11,322 bases of DNA. It comes from JAYEJW01 sp034716535 (lineage in GTDB: Bacteria; Pseudomonadota; Gammaproteobacteria; Chromatiales; Chromatiaceae). Position 1 is the stretch's first letter, and the number at the start of each line of letters is the position of its first letter. The DNA lies in assembly GCA_034716535.1 (NCBI GenBank), contig JAYEJW010000298.1, positions 1 through 11,322 on the forward strand, given 5' to 3'. This document shows, in pieces, positions 6,840-11,322 of the stretch. The position numbers were made by a program, and so were the translations under genes. The notes under the pieces were generated by a model. The model did not search any database and was not told the DNA's origin. It was given only the letters and a program-made list of their open reading frames with translations.

Positions 6840-8102
6840 CTACATCCGCGCGGCCAAGAACTCCGCCAGCTCTCCAAGGGCCACTTCCGCCTGGCCGCCC
6901 TCTTCGCGCAAAGGCTTCACGCCTGCAACGCCCCGCGCAAATTCGTCATCGCCGAGTACGAGGGCATAACGTGCGCCGCTCCGGTCCGCCTTCTTGAACT
7001 GGCTCTTGAAGCTTCCCCCTCCACAATGGCATATGAGGCGCAATCGGGGGACCGCCTCGCGCAGCTCCTCCGCCAACAACAATGCCTTGCGCTGCGCCTC
7101 ATCGCCCACGGCGACGAGATAAGCATCTAGGGCCGCAGCGGCAGCCTGTGGGGTCTCCTCCAACAGGGCCACCAAACGCTCCAGCCCCATTGCGAAACCG
7201 ACGGCGGGGGTGGGACGGCCACCGAGCTGAGCCACCAGGCCATCGTAGCGGCCACCCGCGCATACGGTGCCTTGGGCACCCAGGCTGTCGGTTATCCACT
7301 CGAAGACGGTGCGATTGTAATAATCAAGCCCGCGAACCAGGCGCGGGTTGACCTCGTAACGGATGCCGGCACCATCGAGCCCGACACGAAACTGCTCGAA
7401 ATGCGCCCGCGATTCGCCGCCCAGATGATCGATGATGTTTGGCGCACCCGCAACGACTTCCTGCGCGTTCGGGTGCTTGGAGTCTAGCACGCGCATGGGA
7501 TTGGTCTGCAGCCGGCGTCGGCTGTCCTCGTCCAGGCGATCGGCGTTCGCCTCCAGATAGCGGACCAGCTCAGAGCGGTACGCAGCACGCTCCTCACTTC
7601 CACCGAGGCTGTTGATCTGAAGGCGCAGGCCCTTGAGACCAAGAGCGCTCCAGATGCGCCGCGTCAGGAAGACCACCTCCTGATCGATATCCGGGCCGTC
7701 GAGCCCGAAAACCTCGACCCCGATCTGGTGGAACTGGCGGTAACGGCCCCGCTGCGGACGCTCGTGGCGAAACATGGGGCCGCGGTACCAGAGGCGGTGA
7801 GGCTGAGCCAGCAGGCCGTGCTCGATGGCGGCACGCACGCAGCTTGCGGTTCCCTCGGGCCGCAGACTCAGGCTATCGCCATTCCGGTCCTCAAAGCTGT
7901 ACATCTCCTTTTCGACGATATCTGTGACCTCACCGATGGAACGCTTGAACAGGTCGGTCACCTCGACGAGGGGCATGCGGATCTCCGCATAGCCGTATGC
8001 CTCCAGCACCTGCCTGGCGCGATCTTCCAGTTTCTGCCAGAGGGCGATCTGCCCCGGAAGGATGTCGTGCATCCCCCGGATCGCTCGAATATTCTTCGCC
8101 AT
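6840..8102 (-). CDS. hisS: Histidyl-tRNA synthetase
   Basis: 420 residues (E. coli 424). It charges tRNA-His with histidine in the cytoplasm as a class II homodimer. Motif 2 is seen as GPMFRHERPQRGRYRQFHQ (108-126). The histidine-specific motifs are LVRGLDYYNRTVFE (255-268) and AGGRYDGL (282-289). Motif 3 is AVGFAMGLERL (300-310). The C-terminal anticodon-binding domain (about 325-420) includes CHCGGGSFKSQFKKAD (358-373). The start at 8102 gives MAKNIRAIRGMHD, the standard N-terminus; a second ATG 12 codons upstream (8138) is in frame but adds residues the family lacks. No strong ribosome site precedes either. The gene follows rodZ by 39 bp; in pseudomonads and E. coli ispG lies between them, but here it is absent. 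Confidence 0.98.
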   Translation of the reverse strand: MAKNIRAIRGMHDILPGQIALWQKLEDRARQVLEAYGYAEIRMPLVEVTDLFKRSIGEVTDIVEKEMYSFEDRNGDSLSLRPEGTASCVRAAIEHGLLAQPHRLWYRGPMFRHERPQRGRYRQFHQIGVEVFGLDGPDIDQEVVFLTRRIWSALGLKGLRLQINSLGGSEERAAYRSELVRYLEANADRLDEDSRRRLQTNPMRVLDSKHPNAQEVVAGAPNIIDHLGGESRAHFEQFRVGLDGAGIRYEVNPRLVRGLDYYNRTVFEWITDSLGAQGTVCAGGRYDGLVAQLGGRPTPAVGFAMGLERLVALLEETPQAAAAALDAYLVAVGDEAQRKALLLAEELREAVPRLRLICHCGGGSFKSQFKKADRSGARYALVLGDDEFARGVAGVKPLREEGGQAEVALGELAEFLAARM

Positions 8103-8141
8103 GGATACTTGGTTACGAGGCCGGTCGCCGCAGGGCAATGA

Positions 8142-9155
8142 TCAGGGCTGTTGTTTCGGGTCTAGCGTGAAGCGGGCCACGTTTCCGTGGGCGATGTCGT
8201 CCAGCGCGAACGGTTTGCCGGCGACCGTGATCTTGACCGCCGCCGCGTTGCCGAGGATGACCGAGTAGGGAGGGCTGCCCTCCAGGACGTGCCGGTCGCC
8301 CTTGCGCATCTCCCCGAAAAGCTTGAACTTGCGTTCGCTGTCACGGATGTCCACCCAGCAGGGACCGCTGAATTCGATAACGGTCTCCCCGGCGTCCTCC
8401 GCACCAGCCGTGTCCTCCTGCGCCGCGCCCGCGGGTTCGGCGTCTGCTTCGACTGCGGCATCCTCCGTCGGGGGCTCGGCCTCCACGACCTGAGACGCCG
8501 GTTCAGTCACGGTCGTGGTCTGGTTCGCGGCCGGCTCGACCGGCGGCTCCTGGGGCTCCTGGGGCTCGGCGGCGACGAGAGTCGTCTGACTGGACTCGCG
8601 GGGCGCGGGGGCCGTGAGGACCCCTTCGGTGGAGATCGCGACCGCTGGCTCCGGATCGCCCCTCTGCGCCTCCTCTGCCACCACATCGGCGACCGAGTCC
8701 TCCTCTGGGAGGATTGCGTCCCCGATTCGGCTCTGGCCTTGCCACCAGACAAAGGCCAGAGCGGCGATCACCGCGACGATGGCGAGGCTCGCCAGCCGCA
8801 CCAACAGGTTGCCACTGCGCACTTGCTGCCTGGTTCGCGGCGAGGATACGCGTTGCCCCGCCGGCTCCGTCCCCGGGCGGGCGGAGCGGTAGGCGTCAAC
8901 CAGCGGCTCCGGGTCCAGCCCCACGACCCGCGCATAGTTGCGGAAATAGCCGACAATGAAGACGGACCCGGGCAAGACATCGTAGTCGTCCCTCTCCAGG
9001 GCCTCGATCAAAGAGGGACCAAGGTGTAGCTCCGCAGCGAGCTGCTCGACCTCCAGACCCCGGGCCTGGCGCGCGACGCGTAGGCGGCGCCCGGGGCTGT
9101 CCATGAGCTCCGGGGTGTTTTCTTCCTCGTGACCTGGTACGGGTTGGGCGTTCAT
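8142..9155 (-). CDS. rodZ: Cytoskeletal/cell-shape protein RodZ
   Basis: 337 residues (E. coli 337). RodZ is a bitopic inner-membrane protein that links the MreB filament to the peptidoglycan elongation machinery and keeps rod shape. The N-terminal HTH domain of the Xre/Cro type (about 20-80) reads GRRLRVARQARGLEVEQLA and includes FIVGYFRNYARVVGLD (66-81), which in E. coli contacts MreB. One membrane helix spans about 117-137. The periplasmic linker (about 145-256) is rich in Glu, Pro, Ala and Gln and probably disordered. The C-terminal DUF4115 beta-domain starts at FSGPCWVDIRD (262-272). I chose the ATG at 9155; an in-frame TTG at 9164 would add three residues. Neither has a clear ribosome site. 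It starts 15 bp after the pilF stop. A protein regulating rod shape suggests a rod or curved cell, by inference only. Confidence 0.93.
   Translation of the reverse strand: MNAQPVPGHEEENTPELMDSPGRRLRVARQARGLEVEQLAAELHLGPSLIEALERDDYDVLPGSVFIVGYFRNYARVVGLDPEPLVDAYRSARPGTEPAGQRVSSPRTRQQVRSGNLLVRLASLAIVAVIAALAFVWWQGQSRIGDAILPEEDSVADVVAEEAQRGDPEPAVAISTEGVLTAPAPRESSQTTLVAAEPQEPQEPPVEPAANQTTTVTEPASQVVEAEPPTEDAAVEADAEPAGAAQEDTAGAEDAGETVIEFSGPCWVDIRDSERKFKLFGEMRKGDRHVLEGSPPYSVILGNAAAVKITVAGKPFALDDIAHGNVARFTLDPKQQP
8545..8567. repeat. Short 9-bp tandem repeat in the rodZ linker
   Basis: Two full copies and a partial third of GGCTCCTGG (plus strand), encoding the repeated Glu-Pro-Gln of EPQEPQEPP in the RodZ periplasmic linker. 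It keeps the reading frame and could change copy number by slippage without frameshift. Confidence 0.8.
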
Positions 9156-9170
9156 TGACGTCAAAACAGC

Positions 9171-9941
9171 TTATAGCTCCAGGACTTGGAGCGAGTCCGG
9201 GAAGTTTTTTCGCAACAGTTTCTCGTACCTTGAAGCCCGCTTGCGCGAGCCTAGCTTGCGCTCCACGCGTACGGCCAGCAAGAGTGTCTGCGCCGTCGCC
9301 GGCGCCGCCTTGAAGTAGCGGTCGAGATACGAGCGGGCGGACTTGTACCTCCCCTGTTGGTAATCCGTTTCTGCCATCGCAGACATGGCCGGACCGAAGC
9401 CCGGGTTGGCACTGAGCGCCCGGCGCAAGTAGTCCTCGGCCTTGGACGTATTCCCGGAACGGCGGGCACAGATACCCGCATTGGTCAGCGCGACCCAGGG
9501 CGTACCGTACAGCGGATTGGACAAGGCATTGTTAAACTGCTCATCGGCATCGGAGTACTTGCGCTCATCACAGAGAAAACTGCCCCAGGCATTGAGAATG
9601 TACGGGTCCTTGGGCTGCAGGCTGACCGCTCGGCGAAAGTGTTTCTCCGCCAGGTCGGATTGTCCGAGATTCTGGTAAATGAGCGCGATCACGTTATGGG
9701 CCTGTGCGTTTTTATCGTCGACACTGAGCCCCTTCTTGATCTTGCGCAGGGCCGTTTCCGTCTGACCGTCCTTGAGGTACTCGACAGCAAGCTTGACGTA
9801 CAGATCGGCCGGGCTTTCCTTCTGGACGGCACCGAGGCCGCCCGTGGCATCAGCGTCCCGCACTGCCTTTCCTGTGCACGCCGCAAGGAGCGCACAGATC
9901 AGGCCAGCCGCCGCAGCTTTGGCGATCCGCATCGGTCTCAT
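9171..9941 (-). CDS. pilF: Type IV pilus biogenesis/stability lipoprotein PilF (PilW)
   Basis: 256 residues, typical for PilF of Pseudomonas. PilF is the pilotin of type IV pili: it is lipidated, sits on the inner face of the outer membrane, and brings the secretin PilQ there to form multimers. The signal peptide ends in LLAAC with Cys22 as the lipidation site and Thr at +2. The rest is about six TPR units (about 44-245), with clear helix pairs such as AHNVIALIYQNLGQSDLAEKHF (split over 81-102), YILNAWGSFLCDERKYSDAD and WVALTNAGICARRSGNTSKA. The start ATG at 9941 overlaps the rlmN stop as ATGA, with GAGG (9946-9949) 4 nt upstream; a second in-frame ATG at 9932 is less well placed. No other pilus gene is in the window. 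It indicates that the organism likely makes type IV pili. Confidence 0.94.
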   Translation of the reverse strand: MRPMRIAKAAAAGLICALLAACTGKAVRDADATGGLGAVQKESPADLYVKLAVEYLKDGQTETALRKIKKGLSVDDKNAQAHNVIALIYQNLGQSDLAEKHFRRAVSLQPKDPYILNAWGSFLCDERKYSDADEQFNNALSNPLYGTPWVALTNAGICARRSGNTSKAEDYLRRALSANPGFGPAMSAMAETDYQQGRYKSARSYLDRYFKAAPATAQTLLLAVRVERKLGSRKRASRYEKLLRKNFPDSLQVLEL

Positions 9942-11056
9942 CGGGCCTCGGCCCTCTGCGAACCGGGGAACCTGACCAACCGGCGCGTCCGATCCTCAAC
10001 CCGCCCCACGAGCTGACCACAGGCGGCGGCGATTTCGTCACCCCGGGTCTTGCGTGTGGTCGCGACAAGGCCGGACCGCAAGAGCCGTTGGCGGAACGCC
10101 TCGAGCCGATCCGGCGGTGAGGTCACGAAATCTGAGTCGGGGAACGGGTTGAAGGGTATCAGGTTGACCTTGGAAGGGATGCCCTCCAGCAGGCGTATCA
10201 GGCGCTTGGCGTGGCTCAGGCTGTCGTTCACCCCATCGAGCATTACATATTCCCATGTAATCCGCCGCCGGCTCTCCCCGGCGATGAACGCCTTGCAGGC
10301 GGGCAACAGCTCCTCGAGCGGGTACTTGCGGTTGACCGGCACCAGCCGGTCCCGCAGGGCGTTGTCCGGGGCGTGCAGAGAGACCGCCAGGGAGACGTCG
10401 CTGACCTCGCGCAAGCGGTAGATATTGGGCACGATACCCGAGGTACTCAGGGTGACGCGATATTTGGAGAGCATATAGGCAAGATCGTCCTGCATGACGT
10501 GCATGGCGCTGACCACGGCGTCGAAATTCGCCAGCGGCTCACCCATGCCCATCATGACGACGTTGCTCGGCGCTGTCCCGAGCTGGCGCGTGGCGTGCCA
10601 CACCTGGCCGGTGATCTCGCCGACCGACAGATTGCGGTTGAACCCCTGGCGAGCCGTCGCGCAAAAGGAGCAATCGAGGGCGCAGCCGACCTGGGAGGAT
10701 ACGCAGATGGTGCTGCGCCGCCCGTCCGGAATCAAGACGGTCTCCACCCGCTGGCCGTCCGCAAGCTCCATGATCCACTTGCGTGTACCGTCGGCCGACG
10801 GCTGCGTATGGACCATCCGTGGCAGACGGATCTCCGCCGTATCTTGAAGCCGGTTCCGCAGGACCTTCGAGAGATCGGTCATGGCCTCGAAGTCCGCCAC
10901 CCCGTGCTTGTGGATCCATTTGAACAGGTTGCGGCCGTGGAAGGCCTTGTAGCCCCAGCTCAGAACCAGGTCTTCGAAACCCTTGCGGTCGAGATCCAAC
11001 AGGTTCGTCTTGGGATTCTCGGCGGCCATGGCGGCGCTGATTTTCAGCTGACTCAT
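9938..11056 (-). CDS. rlmN: Dual-specificity 23S rRNA / tRNA adenine-C2 methyltransferase RlmN
   Basis: 372 residues with this start. RlmN is a radical SAM enzyme that methylates C2 of A2503 in 23S rRNA and A37 in some tRNAs. The iron-sulfur motif CxxxCxxC is Cys125, Cys129 and Cys132 in VGCALDCSFCATA. Two further cysteines fit the methyl-transfer mechanism: Cys118 in TICVSSQ, and Cys346 in AAACGQL, equivalent to Cys355 of E. coli. SAM binding is shown by MGMGEP (169-174) and LSTSGIVP (203-210). The N-terminal helical domain begins at TNLLDLDRKGFEDL. The ATG at 11056 gives the same numbering as E. coli through the cluster; the ATG at 11029 (363 residues) is an alternative, and the open frame reaches 11200. 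No ribosome site separates them. It is the first gene of the run, with a promoter and leader hairpin upstream; pilF overlaps its stop by 4 bp. Confidence 0.96.
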   Translation of the reverse strand: MSQLKISAAMAAENPKTNLLDLDRKGFEDLVLSWGYKAFHGRNLFKWIHKHGVADFEAMTDLSKVLRNRLQDTAEIRLPRMVHTQPSADGTRKWIMELADGQRVETVLIPDGRRSTICVSSQVGCALDCSFCATARQGFNRNLSVGEITGQVWHATRQLGTAPSNVVMMGMGEPLANFDAVVSAMHVMQDDLAYMLSKYRVTLSTSGIVPNIYRLREVSDVSLAVSLHAPDNALRDRLVPVNRKYPLEELLPACKAFIAGESRRRITWEYVMLDGVNDSLSHAKRLIRLLEGIPSKVNLIPFNPFPDSDFVTSPPDRLEAFRQRLLRSGLVATTRKTRGDEIAAACGQLVGRVEDRTRRLVRFPGSQRAEAR

Positions 11057-11108
11057 GCGCGGTCTGATGGATTGCGGCGGGTTGTGCTCGTCACGACGCC
11101 CCGTTTGC

Positions 11109-11129
11109 GCGGAACGGACCAGGTTCCGC
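11109..11129. other. Hairpin in the rlmN leader
   Basis: A perfect 7-bp stem, GCGGAAC and GTTCCGC, around a 7-nt loop. It lies between the predicted transcription start (near 11144) and the rlmN start, about 50 nt before the ATG. No T-run follows, so it is not an intrinsic terminator. It could affect leader folding; any regulatory role is inference. Confidence 0.45.
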
Positions 11130-11150
11130 TCGTCGCAATGAGGACCGTGA

Positions 11151-11179
11151 ATTGTACTCAGTCCGCCCCGCCGGAGCAA
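11151..11179 (-). promoter_or_regulatory. Predicted sigma70 promoter of the rlmN-pilF-rodZ run
   Basis: On the minus strand, TTGCTC (11174-11179) is followed after 17 bp by TACAAT (11151-11156). The -10 matches five of six bases and the -35 three, including TTG. The transcript would start near 11144 and have a leader of about 88 nt before the 11056 ATG. It lies in the 156-bp gap after the unidentified upstream gene. Confidence 0.55.
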
Positions 11180-11212
11180 TCGGACCCGGATCCCGCCCAC
11201 GGCAAATCCGTT

Positions 11213-11322
11213 CTAACCAGCCTGATCGCATGTAAGTTGCGATCGGGGGACCGAATTGCCGGTCATGCGCAGATAGTCGAAGACACGCCGAACATTACGG
11301 GCGAGCTTGTCGATAGTGGCGG
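11213..11322 (-). CDS. C-terminal end of an unidentified protein
   Basis: Only the last 35 codons or so are visible, ending in TAG at 11213-11215. The peptide contains IDKLARNVRRVFDYLRM, a basic, probably helical stretch, and then a polar tail ending CDQAG. The minus frame chosen here is open to the window edge; the other two minus frames have stops within it. The peptide does not resemble the C-terminus of nucleoside diphosphate kinase, the gene usually found upstream of rlmN. The DKLARN stretch loosely recalls the C-terminal helix of some IS5-type transposases (YDKLARNF), but this is far too short to assign. The gene could also be spurious. Unrecognised. Confidence 0.4.
   Translation of the reverse strand, partial: ATIDKLARNVRRVFDYLRMTGNSVPRSQLTCDQAG
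11224..11244. other. 7-bp stem-loop near the 3' end of the right-edge gene
   Basis: GATCGCA and TGCGATC form a perfect stem around the 7-nt loop TGTAAGT. It overlaps the last codons of the unidentified gene, just before its stop on the minus strand. No T-run follows, so termination is not supported. Confidence 0.4.

Noticed and set aside
9156..9164. TTG start for rodZ at 9164, beside the palindrome TGACGTCA
   Set aside because: The TTG adds only three residues and has no ribosome site; the ATG at 9155 is simpler. The 8-bp palindrome is too short to interpret.
11102..11109. PurR-like half-site CGCAAACG (minus strand) in the rlmN leader
   Set aside because: The second half of the PurR dyad is absent and rlmN is not a known purine-regulated gene; likely chance.

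Overview
The window is a GC-rich stretch of a gammaproteobacterial chromosome carrying conserved housekeeping genes. The gene order matches the guaBA-xseA / der-bamB-yfgM-hisS-rodZ-pilF-rlmN neighbourhood known from pseudomonads and other gammaproteobacteria. The proteins are full length and intact, and the usual active-site motifs are visible. The type IV pilus pilotin gene pilF between rlmN and rodZ points to a non-enteric lineage (Pseudomonas-like order); a purple-sulfur or Ectothiorhodospira-type relative is possible, but I cannot place it from sequence alone.

Layout, left to right. Positions 1-305 (minus) hold the first 101 codons of guaA, cut by the window edge. guaB (420-1889, minus) lies upstream of it, and the two form the guaBA pair for GMP synthesis. 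xseA (2012-3388, plus) is divergent from guaB across a 122-bp gap with a very good guaB promoter and a weaker, overlapping xseA candidate. xseA converges on der, 43 bp apart. From 3432 to 11056 everything is on the minus strand, in transcription order rlmN, pilF, rodZ, hisS, yfgM, bamB, der. Gaps are -4, 15, 39, 107, 26 and 5 bp, so this is probably one long transcription unit with possible internal promoters. A sigma70-type promoter is visible upstream of rlmN. At the right edge (11213-11322, minus) is the C-terminal end of a gene I do not recognise.

The genes combine nucleotide synthesis (guaA, guaB), DNA repair (xseA), translation and ribosome work (hisS, rlmN, der), and cell-envelope assembly (bamB, yfgM, rodZ, pilF). 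They do not form a pathway; the cluster is an ancient conserved linkage. Two departures from the usual order stand out: ispG is missing between rodZ and hisS, and the gene upstream of rlmN is not ndk. There is no tRNA, rRNA, CRISPR array, complete mobile element, or convincing new system in the window. The remaining points of interest are local: a perfect 28-bp palindrome at the left edge, small palindromes in intergenic gaps, a leader hairpin before rlmN, and the unidentified gene end.
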